The position numbers were made by a program, and so were the translations under genes. Below the pieces are notes generated by a model. It did not search any database. It was not told where the DNA came from and saw only the letters and a program-made list of their open reading frames with translations. Below are positions 47,225 to 58,880 of a stretch of DNA of 64,000 bases, piece by piece; position 1 is the stretch's first letter; every line of letters begins with the position of its first letter. Source of the DNA: Sinotaia quadrata (taxonomy: Eukaryota; Mollusca; Gastropoda; Architaenioglossa; Viviparidae); assembly GCA_028829895.1 (NCBI GenBank), contig CM054179.1:103328875-103392874 (forward strand), written 5' to 3'.

Positions 47225-47352
47225 AGCAGAAATGTTGTAGAATGTTGTTGCTGTATGGAGATAATTTAGATACTGCCGTAGTACAGGAAATGGTGTAGAA
47301 TGTTGTTGCTGTATGGAGATAATTTAGATACTGTCGTAGTACAGGAAAGGGA
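47225..47352. repeat. ~62-bp tandem duplication
   Basis: GTAGAATGTTGTTGCTGTAT plus GGAGATAATTTAGATACTG occurs twice in tandem with one transition (GCCGTAG/GTCGTAG). Confidence 0.95.
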
Positions 47353-47465
47353 GATAATTAACGAATCGTGATTTTAAACATGACTTTAACTCTGCACAAC
47401 TGAACTAATTAGAGATTTTGGAGTCACCTAAGCTAGCAAATACTTCTCCGCCGAATTCTCATTTT

Positions 47466-47545
47466 GTGTATGTTATGTTATGTTATGTTATGTTATATTA
47501 TATTGTGTTGTGTTGTGTTGTGTTGTGTTATATTATGTTATATTT
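47466..47545 (+). repeat. Pentanucleotide microsatellite TTATG/TTGTG
   Basis: (TTATG)n is followed by (TTGTG)n, then TTATA/TTATG variants, a patchwork of related pentamers. Confidence 0.93.
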
Positions 47546-47699
47546 ATAAGTGCTAAATGTATGCATTAAATTATATATAAACTGCTTTTTGTCATTTCTA
47601 TACTTGATCTTTTCATAATGAATATAAAATAAATAATTTATGTGAAAATAAAAATTTGCATACTCACTTTATTAGCAATATTTTATACGTACAGTTCAG

Positions 47700-47940
47700 A
47701 TCAGACCTTTGCCTTAAAAAACTCACATTTTACAGACGTTCAGAGGCCACTTTACAGAGATTAAAAAACCACTTTACAGACATACACGGACCGCTTCATA
47801 AACAATAATGGACTTTACAGATATTCAGCAAAAAACTGTATATTGACCACTTTATATACATTCAGGGATCATTTTACATTCAGGGACCACTTTACAGAGA
47901 TTCAGGGACCACTTTACAAAGATCAACAAGAGGCCAGATA
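47700..47940. repeat. ~25-35-bp degenerate repeat, about 8 copies
   Basis: CCACTTTACAGAGATTCAGG-like units recur; the last three are the cleanest. Confidence 0.82.
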
Positions 47941-48499
47941 TAACACTAACTGAATGTATTTTTATAAATTATGAAACATTTCGCCAACTGTTTAATATTA
48001 ATAACTTGGAATTTTACAAAGAATTATTTACTGCATAAATTAACCTTATTGAACATGACATATTGCATCATATTAATCCCGAAAAAATATTTTAAAACAA
48101 CTATGACCATTCGCATAATATTAATCACATAAACTAATACAAATACCATAAATTCAAGTTGCATTATAATTTTTTAAAATGCTAATGTAAATGATAAGTA
48201 CATGGAATAACACTATACATTATATAATGTTAACTACATGAAATATCAAACACATTAAATTATTCCATGATTTAACCAGAACAGATGTAATAAACACCAA
48301 AAAACTACCATGCAATGACCTCTTGCTTAATATTAACCACATGAAATACAGACAAACACTGAGCATATATTGTATAATATTAACCAGATATAAGAGTGTA
48401 TGTATTGTATGTATATAGAAATATGAGTGTATGTGAAAGTATGCAAGCATTTATAGAATATGTATGACCTAGTCTTGGCTTTGCAAAATTTGCTGACAT
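47941..48499. other. AT-rich DNA with traces of a decayed repeat
   Basis: ATATTAATCACAT, AATATTAACCACATGAAATA and AATGTTAACTACATGAAATA recur at irregular spacing. Confidence 0.45.
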
Positions 48500-48574
48500 C
48501 TATGCAAAGCAGGCAAAAGAGGTCATTCTAAGGTGACGTAACACATTATGACCTCTGTTGCCTGCTTTGCATAG
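48500..48574. other. 75-base hairpin: 27-bp arms, one mismatch, 21-base loop
   Basis: The left arm 48500-48526 (CTATGCAAAGCAGGCAAAAG plus AGGTCAT) pairs with 48548-48574 (ATGACCTCTGTTGCCTGCTT plus TGCATAG); only one position mismatches (A opposite G). The loop is 48527-48547 and contains GTGACGTAAC. Size and arm length resemble an animal pre-microRNA, but short palindromic elements look alike, and the arms are more symmetrical than in most precursors. Confidence 0.9.
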
Positions 48575-49790
48575 TTTAATGGCTGTCTCAGAAACCGTCG
48601 AAGCGCACTTATTGCCTGTGATTTAAAAAAAAAAAAAATCCAAACCATTCTTAAATAAAATAATCTCGTCACCCTCGAAATCAATGCTCATTTATTTCAG
48701 AATGCTATTCATAAGTAGTATTTAGAGACGGTTGAATCTTTTTAATTCACACAAAGGAAGGAGGTATTACACTTATCTACAAAAGTCAGTAGACAATAGC
48801 CTACACTGAGCTCATTACTTAACGACGAGAAAACAAAGCAGCTTACTGAACAATTTAGTCAGATATTCAGTATCCATCATATTTACTTATGTTTATGGCA
48901 TGTATAATTAAAGATAATTATAAAACTTGATATCATACTGACTAAAACATGCCTGTGGTAAAGTACTAAAGTCTCTACAGTAAAATATTTTCGCCTCAGG
49001 TCGCCAGTAGACATTTGCTGCTGACTTCGAGGTGCACTTCCTGTCACGTGTTCTAGTGTTGTAAACAAAGGTTGTCTTTTTGGTAGAATAAACAATACTG
49101 CAACTTACGGATTTAATTAGATATTATTATTTATTTTGCAATTTGTGACACTACATAACATATTTTTATAATTAAATTTTTAGTATGACGTGTGCACTCA
49201 TTTATTCATGTCACGCTGATCCGAACATTTTTTATTTGCTCATGTGGGTGATCTATAATCCTCGAATGGGAACTTATAGATGTTAACTGCTAAGATCAAC
49301 GGCTTAAGCAAGCTTATAATAACGTGCTGTCTCAGAATGATACATGACCGTTAATTATAATGAGCGAACCGTAAGAGAACAGTTCCGTAACTCGGGACCC
49401 TTTTGCACCAGCGACCTCAGCGGTCACTCTCGCCAGCTTAGCCATTAGTGGCAAACGACCACTCCACAGTTAGCTGATAAGAGACTACTTAGAAAACGGA
49501 TAACAATTAAGTTTTGGGCAGGACCTGGGTAACGTGACGGGGAGGCGCTACACTACCCACTTTGACTTCTACTGACCTTCGACTGAGAGATGGCAAACTT
49601 GGTGAAGTAAATTCTCCAGTGATACATTTGTTACTAATTACTACCTATTAGTTAGCCTACCAAAATTCTGATCTATCCAGTAATTTCAGATATAATTTTT
49701 TCCATCTGTTTAAATACGCCTGCAGTTTCGGTTTTGAACATTTCCAAAATGTATGTTGAAGTCCCTATTGAAAGCGCTAGGATAAGACCG
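48575..49790. other. Unique DNA, moderately GC-rich island at 49370-49590
   Basis: The island has CpGs and no tandem repeats. The minus-strand frame 48883-49095 shows no recognisable domain. Nothing else seen. Confidence 0.45.
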
Positions 49791-49990
49791 ACAATTTAGC
49801 AAGTTTTCTGGCGTTGTTATTAGTGAGAAACTGGACTTAGAAAACGTTATATTGTAGCTGAAATATTGTAATGCAAAGCACTATTTTACAATTTAGCAAG
49901 TTTTCTGGCGTTGTTATTAGTGAGAAACTGGACTTAGAAAACGTTATATTGCAGCTGAAATATTGTAATGCAAGAACACTGTTTTACAGT
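49791..49990. repeat. 97-bp tandem duplication
   Basis: ACAATTTAGCAAGTTTTCTG at 49791 and 49888. The copies differ by one transition and a small indel near AATGCAAAGCACT/AATGCAAGAACACT. Confidence 0.96.
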
Positions 49991-50590
49991 TAACTGTGCC
50001 TGAAATAATCAAGCATTTCTCTTTATATTATTTTTTTTGTTTGAACACCTTACCTCATTTTGGTTGATATCAGTTTTATCCTGATAAACAAAATGCAATG
50101 ACCCTGAAATAGACAGAGGCAGTTTTGATTTGTTTCTCACTCTCTGCATCAATTAAAAAAAAAAAAGCTGGCAAACAGTAGAAAATAAGCGCAAAACAGC
50201 CACACGCTTTGTATCGTTACTGTTCTTCATTAATATAGTTCGCACAAATGAAGGGGAGCATACTCTGAAGGACTTTAGGACGTCTACAATAAATACTGGA
50301 AGCCTGCTAGGAACTAAGGAGACAGTAAAGGTACGTTACTTATTACTCACAAGTAAGATTATACTGTTTGTGTTAAGTCAGTTCCACAGTGTTAAAATTG
50401 AGGCACTTCACAGTAATAATAAGAATATTTTTTCTTTAACTAATGAAAACATCATGGCCTACTGCAATGGGTCAAAACGCATACATACAATGTATTCACG
50501 AGATGACAGTGACCTTTGCGGCGAGCATCGATTTAACAGTAATGAATACACACTTCAAGGACGATACACACTCTAGCAAAGTAACTTATA
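49991..50590. other. Unique DNA, nothing recognised
   Basis: The plus-strand frame 50370-50576 has no family motif. Confidence 0.45.
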
Positions 50591-50812
50591 TAGGGGCTAG
50601 TGATGTCTTCTCTAAGGGCTAGCGACTGTGACTTCTCTAAGGGCTAGCGACGTGACTTCTATAAGGGCTAGCGACGTCACTTCTATAAGAGCTAGCGACG
50701 TGACTGCTATAAGGGCTAGCGACGTCACTTCTATAAGGGCTAGCGACGTCACTTCTATAAGGGCTAGCGACGTCACTTCTATAAGGGTTAGCGATGTGAC
50801 TGCTATAGAGAT
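50591..50812. repeat. 24-bp minisatellite, 9 copies, with GCTAGC and GACGTC palindromes
   Basis: TATAAGGGCTAGCGACGTCA plus CTTC, period 24. Variants replace GACGTCAC by GACGTGAC. The unit is divisible by three, giving repetitive frames on both strands (50612-50912) that I do not call genes. Confidence 0.95.
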
Positions 50813-51574
50813 TAATGAATGCGAGATATATAAGCTTAAAGGAAATAAAAACGGCAAAACCTTTGATTGTTTTCACGAGATTTTCTTTGCAATGAAAGAC
50901 ATGAATTTTTGAATTATAATTAGAAAGTCAAAATCATTTAATTATCGAAAAGAAACAACCATAACATATTATCGTTGTCTGAAAGGAAACGAATAAAACG
51001 AGAAAATATTAACCATTTTCTCAATCACAGAAAGATTTAAAGTAAAATAAGTGTTTTATATTTAGCTTGACCCGAAAACTTACTATGTCACTTGACTTAC
51101 ATTTTTTATTTTGTACTCGACACTTATATCCAGCAATTGCACAGAAAGATTGCTCCCCCTTCGTGCTGGAAGGGCGATGGTTGTCCTTTCAAACCGAGGC
51201 GCGAGTCAAAGGGATAAAACTCTTCGGCCGGTTTCCACTCATTTTATTATGGTATGTCCATTCATTCACAACACCAAGTTTATACTTGATGAGTCAGCTT
51301 CCGAACACTGGGTGAGTTCAGCACACGCCGTTCTAGGAAAACGCTTGTATCTTTCTCGCACATTTATTACGTCATATGCAGTTCGTTTGAATGAGTCTTT
51401 TCAATGAAAATGTCCGTAGAAAGTAAATTTTTTCAACCGTATATTGAATTTAAATTTTGATTTATTGTAATTATTTATTCACATTATGCATGTCTATAGA
51501 TATATGTATTATGATTGTGTTAAGTGTGTATGTGTGTATATATGTATGTTTTGTTTCTCTGTAGTGTGTATGCA

Positions 51575-51575
<1 letters not shown>
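50813..51575. other. Unique DNA with a possible but unsupported exon
   Basis: At 51067-51407 two overlapping plus-strand frames coincide with higher GC and CpG content, and a GTGAGT donor-like site lies at 51311-51316. The translations show no domain I recognise. Confidence 0.3.

Positions 51576-51622
<47 letters not shown>
51576..51622 (+). repeat. GT microsatellite
   Basis: About 20 GT units, preceded by looser TGTGTATATATGTATG sequence. Confidence 0.96.
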
Positions 51623-51623
<1 letters not shown>

Positions 51624-51717
51624 GCCATGCAAAACTGTTAACTTGCAAATAAATAAAATATACTGATATTTATAAAGGGAGACAATAACCTTCAAATGGA
51701 GACTAATATTTAAGTGG

Positions 51718-52135
51718 TGTTACAATCAACATCAGAACCATATGGATAGATTACTGATGTACCACATTCAATTAAATATGGAATTTTTAAAATTAATTTG
51801 TAAAATCAACATTAGAACCTTTTGGCTAGACTCCAGCCGTATGAAATTAGATTAATATGGTTGTTAAATATTGTGTAAAATAAACATCAGAACCAAATGG
51901 ATAGATTCCAGCCGTACCACATTAAATTAAATATTGCTATTTATTAATGTGTACAATCAACATCAGAAACATTTCGTTAGATTAAGGACGTGCCACATTA
52001 TATTAAATATGGTTGTTCATTAATGTGTACAATCATCAGAACTATAAGGATTGATTCCAAGCGTACCACATTCAATTACATATGGCTATTTATTAACGTG
52101 TACAATCAACATCAAAACCATCTGACTACATTTTC
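51718..52135. repeat. ~73-80-bp degenerate repeat, 6 copies
   Basis: CAATCAACATCAGAACCATA plus a GATTCCAGCCGTACCACATT block plus AAATATGGCTATTTATTAA recurs. Confidence 0.9.
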
Positions 52136-52259
52136 TTTGACCATATGAAACAAAATACTCAATTCCTTAGAAAATCTTCTCGACAAAACCTGATTAAAAC
52201 CAGATTATTATTATTTTATTTAAAAATTGACCAAGAGTTCGTTAAGTGTTCAGCGTTTG
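52136..52259. other. Short unique spacer
   Basis: No feature recognised. The plus-strand frame 52145-52420 runs into the next array. Confidence 0.4.
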
Positions 52260-52765
52260 TTCTGGAACTTAAGGTAAACGTTATTATTATGTTTTGTCTA
52301 TTTCTGATTGGAATTACACTGACCTACTTTCATTATTATTTTCTGTATATTTCTGATTGGAATTACACTGACCAACTTTCATTACTATTTTCTGTCTATT
52401 TCTGGTTGGAATTACACTAACCAACTTTCATTATTATTTTCTGTCTATTTCTGGTTGGAATTACACTAACCAACTTTCATTATTATTTTCTGTCTATTTC
52501 TGGTTGGAATTACACTAACAACTTTCATTATTATTTTCTGTCTATTTCTGGTTGAAATTACACTAACCAACTTTTATTGTTATGTTTTGTTTATTTCTGA
52601 TTGGAATTAAACTGACCAACTTTCATTATTATTTTCTGTTTATTTCCAGTTAAAATTACACTGACCAACTTTCACTATTATTTTCTGTTTATTTCCGGTT
52701 AAAATTACATTGATCAACTTTCATTAATATGTTATTGCATTATTCCTGATTGGAACTAGCCTAAT
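52260..52765. repeat. 49-bp minisatellite, about 10 copies
   Basis: TATTTCTGGTTGGAATTACA plus CTAACCAACTTTCATTATTA. TTTCTGATTGG/TTTCTGGTTGG starts at 52301, 52350, 52399 and 52448 show 49 bp. Confidence 0.94.
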
Positions 52766-53017
52766 CAACAATCATGTACAGTTTCTATGCAGTGGCATGC
52801 TATTAGATGACGTCGCAATCTCCTAGATTTCTGTGATATGTTACTTCCTCCAAATGTTAAAAATAAATATATTATGGCAAAATGCTGTATAGTTAGTAAT
52901 CAAGAGCAGCACTTCCGAATACTTTAAAGTTATATTGTATGTTAGGCTGTTTCTCAATACTTGTCGCAGTGCTGCCCTGGAAGCGAGAGAAAAGTGGCAA
53001 ACAAATATTGGAAATGA
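52766..53017. other. Unique DNA, nothing recognised
   Basis: Contains ATGACGTCGC near 52807. Confidence 0.4.
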
Positions 53018-53150
53018 TTGAAAAACTAGTCAGACACACGAATCGTAATGTCTAGTTATTAAGATCAAAACTATAAACACAATTATTGAAAAACTAAGTC
53101 AGGCACTCGTAATCGTAATGTCTAAGTATTAGAACCAAGTGTGGAAACAC
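53018..53150. repeat. ~67-bp duplication
   Basis: TTGAAAAACTAGTCAGACAC and TTGAAAAACTAAGTCAGGCAC, each followed by AATCGTAATGTCTA. Confidence 0.88.
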
Positions 53151-53379
53151 ATATGAGATTAGCAAGGAACCGGGAAATAACAGTGTGGCAGAGTAAATTT
53201 GCCTATCCCTATTTCAAAAGGTAATTTTTATATAAATATACTTTCAATTCCGAAAATTGTACAGATTTTAAGATAACCTGGGCTATTGTCCAATCTCCCT
53301 GAGGATAGCAGCATAGTGCCCATCTGGACCTTTAACCCTTGAACCTTCCAATTATTTTAAAAGTCAGTGTAAATTTGGA

Positions 53380-53905
53380 TTGTTTTATTCTGTTTAATGA
53401 GTAGGAAGGACATTGCCTCGAGGTATTAAGACGATGTCTAGCTTGATATTGTTTAACTCTGTGTAAAGATTAAGAAATCTGTATAAAAAGGAGCAGGGTA
53501 ATTTTGCACTGAGACAAACACGTGTAGTTTTACACTATCTTAGACTATGTAGAAATTTAGAAATCTCATGAGTAATTAAGGATAGTGAAATGGTATCTTG
53601 AGATAAACAGTATTTAGATTGGGTTCGTCTTGTAAAGATTTAGAAATAAGTAATTAAGGATAGTGAAATGGTATTTTGAGATAAACAGTGTTTAGATTGA
53701 CATTATTTATTTCTGAGCAGAAATGTGACTGACGGACGGCACTGCAATGTTGTATTGAGACAATGTGCAGATTTGAATATTAATTTTATAGAGATTTTAA
53801 AATATTAGTAAGTTGGAAGAATATAATGGTGTATTATATAAACAGAATGCAGATTTAGATTTTCGATTTACATGAGACAGTGTTACGGTTTATTAAAGTA
53901 AGCGT
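53380..53905. repeat. ~70-85-bp degenerate repeat, about 6 copies
   Basis: AGTAATTAAGGATAGTGAAA plus TGGTATTTTGAGATAAACAG plus TTTAGATT recurs; two central copies (53570-53700) are clean and the others decayed. Confidence 0.82.
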
Positions 53906-54140
53906 TAACCTATTACACAAAATTAAATTTTGACGAGATAAATGATTGAGAGTTGTGTTTTTGACTCACTATGAACTCATGTATTATGTATCATGCTTGA
54001 AAAACTAGCGATGGTGACTTTTGACTCGAGCCGAATAGACAGATTAAGGCCACCATGTATAGTGGTCATCGAAATTCTAGCTATCGCTCATCGTTTCAAA
54101 ATAATTCTCGTTTAGTTTCCACCTGATGAAAAAAAAAAAA

Positions 54141-54179
<39 letters not shown>

Positions 54180-54414
54180 ATGGGGAGGGGGGAAGGAAAT
54201 AGTTTTGTTTTAAAGTTATATTACAAACCAGTTCCAGCCTAAAATGTAACAATTCCTCTCCAAGCGCAGACCTCCAATGCACTGGATTTGTAACGTGCTA
54301 ATTCAGCTGTAACAAAGCCTACTAATGTGATTTTGTACTGATACTACAGTTACCTCTACTCCCACAGGTCATCTAAAATTTAACAGGGGATACAAGGCAG
54401 CTTCGGAGGATCGG
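53906..54414. other. Unique DNA with TA/GA microsatellite
   Basis: (TA)n then (GA)n at 54141-54179, followed by a G-rich stretch (GGGGAGGGGGG, 54182-54193). Confidence 0.55.
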
Positions 54415-54815
54415 GGAAAATTGCCCTGTCTATAAGATTTGTGAACAAGAAAATTGCCCTGTCTGTAAGACTTGTGACAGGAAAATTGCCCTGTCTGTAA
54501 GATTTGTGACAAGAAAATTTGCCCTGTCTTTAAGACTTGTGACAGGAAAATTGCCTTGTCTATAAGGCTTGTGACAGGAAAAATGCCCTGTTGGTAAGAC
54601 TTATGACAGGAAAAATGCTCTGTTGGTAAGATTTGAGACAGGAAAATTGCCTTGTCTGTAAGACTTGCGACAGGAAAAATGCCCTGTTGGTAAGACTTGT
54701 GACAGGAAAAATGCTCTGTTGATAAGATTTAAGACAGGAAAAATGCCTTGTCTGTAAGACTTGCGACAGGAAAAATGCCCTGTCTGTAAAACTTGTGACA
54801 GGAAAAATGCACTCT
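54415..54815. repeat. 32-bp minisatellite, 12-13 copies with internal dyad
   Basis: GACAGGAAAAATGCCCTGTC plus TGTAAGACTTGT. GACAGG starts at 54605 and 54637, so the period is 32. Many units hold GACAGG and CCTGTC eight bases apart, so single strands can form short hairpins. The 97-residue minus-strand frame is a by-product. Confidence 0.95.
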
Positions 54816-55209
54816 TAGCATATAAGAGGTGACTGGCACGTATTTGACCCACTTTTTGAAAGAGGCAGAAAATATTCATTAATTTCATGTACATTAATGC
54901 TAAGACTTGACGTCAGAATACTTTTTGGGGAACTGATAAAGCAGTCTTGAGCGTAATCGGCCTAATTCATCAGAGCAAATTAGCAATATGCTGACTTTCC
55001 TGAGGGGGGGGGGGAGGGATTGTTTTTCTCTCCCTAATTGTCGCCCATGCCGCCCACCACACAACACCCCCTCACAACCCCGACCTTCAGTCTCAACAAA
55101 ATAGCCGCTCCTAAGTGTTCATGAGATGTCTGTCACATTATATGTTATGTTAGAGAGTGTGTCACAAAGTATCCTGCTCTAAGGACGGTTGCTGCAAAGA
55201 GGCTGTTTA
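54816..55209. other. Unique DNA, CRE octamer and G11 tract
   Basis: TGACGTCA lies at 54908-54915. A G11-A-GGG tract lies at 55004-55018. Nothing else recognised. Confidence 0.5.
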
Positions 55210-55213
55210 CACA

Positions 55214-55301
<88 letters not shown>
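55210..55301 (+). repeat. CA microsatellite, about 43 units
   Basis: A near-pure CA tract. Frames over it on both strands are by-products. Confidence 0.97.
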
Positions 55302-55307
<6 letters not shown>

Positions 55308-56049
55308 CACCGTTAGAAAAATATGTTGTGATGAGACTTGTATGGCCTGAATGTATTATTCCACCCCTCTCTGATTTACATATGTTTGTTAGCACAGCAT
55401 AGAAACAAGAGATTAACAGATGTTTGTTAGCACAGTATAGAAACAAGAGATATAAATAAGAAAGAATGTGTGCTTAATTCTCAAACGAAAATCATCGAAG
55501 TGTGGAAACAAGTGATGTATTTGATTTAAATGGGTGTACAAACGGGTAGAAAGGAGTGGTAGAACAAGTGCAGCTGACAAAGATAATTTAAGCCACCCCA
55601 AAAAATGTGTTCTGCAGCATTCTGACATAACTTAATTTCTTCCCGACTCTGCAACCGCTGCAATGCTTAAAAATAACAATAAACAAAAACAAATAAACCC
55701 CTTCTAAGTTAACTTCTACTTCACCCATCCCCTAGCCTTGACCTCACAACTGTCAGTCATCTTTTCAGTTCACGAAGAAAAACATTACGTGGATGTTGAT
55801 TCTCCAAATGAAAGAAATGAAAAGAAGCTGTGAATAATTGCTTTCACAAGTAACTCAATACATTTTTTTAAAAAATATGTTAAGCTTGTGGACCTATGTG
55901 AGAAATATTTGGAGAAGCAATAGACCTCCGTTGTAAAATATTTTTTTTATTCACTAAATTTTCTTCCCTTGGTTTCATAAACAGTAATTTGCTTTTGTGT
56001 TTTTCATTCATTTCATGCTTCAGCATTGTCGCTCTTTAAGGTAATGAGA
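55302..56049. other. Unique DNA with a short duplication
   Basis: TGTTTGTTAGCACAGCATAG recurs about 37 bp later as TGTTTGTTAGCACAGTATAG (55384, 55421), each followed by AAACAAGAGAT. No gene recognised. Confidence 0.55.
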
Positions 56050-56238
56050 TTGCTGGTGAAAGGTTAACTATGCTGCCCACATCCGGTCATGTCTCCATAG
56101 CCCTAATGCTGGCGAAAGGTTAACTATGCTGCCCACATCCAGTCATGTCTCCATAACCCTAATGCTGGCGAAAGGTGAACTATACTGCCCACATCCGGTC
56201 ATGTCTCCATAGCCCTGATGCTGGGTCAAAGACGAAAG
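56050..56238. repeat. 56-bp minisatellite, 3 copies plus a partial
   Basis: TGCTGGCGAAAGGTTAACTA plus TGCTGCCCACATCCGGTCAT plus GTCTCCATAGCCCTAA. Starts at 56051, 56107 and 56163. Confidence 0.95.
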
Positions 56239-56439
56239 GTTACACAATTAAGGTTTCAAAATGCCTGCTATCAAAGGAGTTCTTTTTCATTTCTTTAATT
56301 TAAAAATAACTTAAATAAGTGAGATGGACATTTGTTTTCTTTCCAGCAATAATATTAATGACCGGGATGTAGGGCAGACGTTTTAAAAATTTTTTTTTTA
56401 CCGGCATGGATTGAACATGGTGTTCTCTCATCCTAACAA

Positions 56440-56592
56440 ATGCTGCGGACCCAAAGAATAAATAAATGGAGAGGACCTCCATTGATAGATAGCAAGCGTT
56501 TCCTACGTGTAGCTAGCGGACCCAAGGACATAAATGAATGGAAAGATGTTCAATGATAGCAAGCGTTTCCTATGTGTGGCTAGCGGATGTTT
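56440..56592. repeat. ~73-bp tandem duplication
   Basis: GCGGACCCAAAGAATAAATA and GCGGACCCAAGGACATAAAT, each followed by TGATAGCAAGCGTTTCCTA-type sequence. Confidence 0.92.
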
Positions 56593-56881
56593 CAGCGCAA
56601 CCAAACAAATACAACTGTGCTGAAGACAGCATGGTGGAAAACATTCATCATTAACAAAATATTCCTTGCTTACAATTGCCAAAAAACCATTCCAAAAACA
56701 AACCGACAAGTGGAATCACCTTTCACAGGGTAATATATATTTATGATAAACCATAAATGAAAAGTAAATATGATTTTCGATTAATATTAAAACTCTAAAT
56801 AGTCCAGACTGCTTGCTTTCACTTAAGCTGTTTTAAATGTTTGATACAATTCAATTCATAATGGTAGTAAAACGCAGCTTT

Positions 56882-56884
<3 letters not shown>
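56593..56884. other. Unique DNA, nothing recognised
   Basis: The minus-strand frame 56503-56709 partly overlaps the duplication and has no domain. Confidence 0.4.

Positions 56885-56941
<57 letters not shown>
56885..56941 (+). repeat. CT microsatellite
   Basis: About 28 CT units. Confidence 0.97.
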
Positions 56942-56944
<3 letters not shown>

Positions 56945-57440
56945 CAACGAGTTGTCAATACTGGAAATATGTTCCAGTAATTAATTCAAACACCGTCAAT
57001 GCCAAACTTAATCCAGTCTTTTAGCTATATATATCATATTCTTACGCAGTATTTTAAAGAGATATACGTGTAGATCATAAGACAGCAACAGCTTTTAGTG
57101 AAGATAAACAAATTTGTATTGCAAGAACTAAAATATTATTTACTGAATTATTATTTCATAAAATAAAATTAAAATTGGGTAAATATATCGAAGACTGCCC
57201 ATATCAAACGTAGAGTTGCCAAAGATGCTAAACTGCGGTTGTTATTAGCAATACTGGAGACGCTTAGTCTTTCTGTTCTCTTCAGTGTAAGGACCACACC
57301 CTTACGGTGAAATAATCACGTGGGATGCAGTCTCATTTAAATATTATTTGTTGGTGTTGAACTGTGACTTGTAATAAAATACTCCGAGACATTACTCTGA
57401 CCGGACGCGACATTCTCGTTATAGGGACTCTGTATGTATC
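56942..57440. other. Unique DNA between two CT tracts, nothing recognised
   Basis: AT-rich left half, slightly GC-richer right half. Confidence 0.45.
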
Positions 57441-57441
57441 T

Positions 57442-57491
<50 letters not shown>
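57441..57491 (+). repeat. CT microsatellite
   Basis: About 25 CT units. Frames over it are by-products. Confidence 0.97.
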
Positions 57492-57496
<5 letters not shown>

Positions 57497-57574
57497 GTAA
57501 GTCTTTCACTCGTTTCCAATGGTGCCAAAGGGTGCCAGTCAATAATGGTAAAGGGCCGCGTCATGCTGCGATCC

Positions 57575-57782
57575 TTACGTATAGTGTGGACACTTGTCGG
57601 TCACTGTAAAAAATAACCCAGAATGGTTCAGAATGAAAGCTGCAGCCTTAACTTGACACCTTCCGATGTCTGTGAAAAAAACAAAGAATGTTGGATTATG
57701 AAAGCTGCAGCCTTTACGTATGTGGAAACTTGATGGCCACTGTGAAAAAAAAACAAAGAATATTGTACTATGAAAGCTCAAA
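57575..57782. repeat. ~65-75-bp repeat, 3 copies
   Basis: GAATGAAAGCTGCAGCCTTA/TTATGAAAGCTGCAGCCTTT, with CACTGTGAAAAAAACAAAGA blocks between, recurs three times with drift. Confidence 0.88.
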
Positions 57783-58674
57783 TGCGGGAATGTTATGAGT
57801 TACTTTTTTAAAATTCGTTACAGTTTGCGCACAACAGGTGTCAGAAACCCACTTTGTAGAAAGATGATTTTGCTGCAGATAATTTCTTTCTGAGTAAACG
57901 GATAAATGGCATGTGTCTCTGTAATCAGATTGCAGGAACTAACGGCGATTGAGGCTGCATCCTGGGTCTAGTTCTGAAGACTTTATCTACCATGAACCGC
58001 AGGTCTCTGCTGAAGGGAAAGATGCATGTATAAATGACAATCTCCTTTGGCTATACCAGTTCTTAATTGTTGATCACATTTCTGTGACACTGTAACTGTA
58101 CTAGTTGAGTGGTTCTAGTATGAGTCTTTTCAGTTGCTATGCGACCATCTTACATTCATATGCGAGTGCTGCATCACAGCCGACCACAGAATTTAATATT
58201 TAAATGTACTGGCAATGCAGCACTAACTAGGCACCATTGTGACAGGAAGTTTCTCGTCAGCCATTTTGTTAGGATTGGCATATGTATTTATCAACATCCT
58301 CCAAGATTTTTTGGTGGTGTTTTGTGCTGCAGTAAATAGCGCAAATGACAGTGAAAATAAAAATTGGGCTTTCATTTAAGTTTTCAATGTTTGAAACATC
58401 ACCTCTATTTAAAAAAAAAATTATCGTCTCTACTGTGTGTTGACTTCGATAAATATAATCTATTGAAAACAACATCTGTGAGTTTTAAGTGTCCGTGTAC
58501 GTGAATTTATCCCCCAAATATTTTTTTAAATCTTCGTCCCATTTGCTATTTAAAGAGAATCAACTTTTAATAAGATTTTGGTGTAACAATATTGATCGTA
58601 TGCAAAATTCAATGAATAAATGAAATTAGTTTTGGCATTTTAGCAGTGTAGCCCAAGGTGTATCAGAACTAGTA
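57783..58674. other. Unique DNA, nothing recognised
   Basis: No tandem repeat. Frames at 58139-58339 (plus) and 58269-58475 (minus) overlap and show no domain. Confidence 0.45.
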
Positions 58675-58880
58675 TATTGTTAGTGTCTGTAACGGGAAAG
58701 TCTATTACAGGAGCCGTTTGAACATTTCATACTTTTAGCGTCTGTAACGGGAAAGAATATTGCAGGAGCCGTTTGAACATTTCATACTGTTAGTGTCGGT
58801 AATGGGAAAGAGGTACAAACATAAATAATTGCAGAGGCCTTTTGAACTTACAAAAATATAACTGGTAGTTTGAATTGGGA
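58675..58880. repeat. ~60-bp repeat, 3 copies
   Basis: GTCTGTAACGGGAAAGAATA plus TTGCAGGAGCCGTTTGAACA plus TTTCATACTGTTAGT; the third copy is longer and diverged. It underlies the end of the 141-residue minus-strand frame 58735-59160, which I do not accept as a gene. Confidence 0.9.

Noticed and set aside
51067..51407. Possible exon with a GTGAGT donor
   Set aside because: A single donor-like hexamer is common by chance; translations match nothing I recognise, so it is described only as a spacer.
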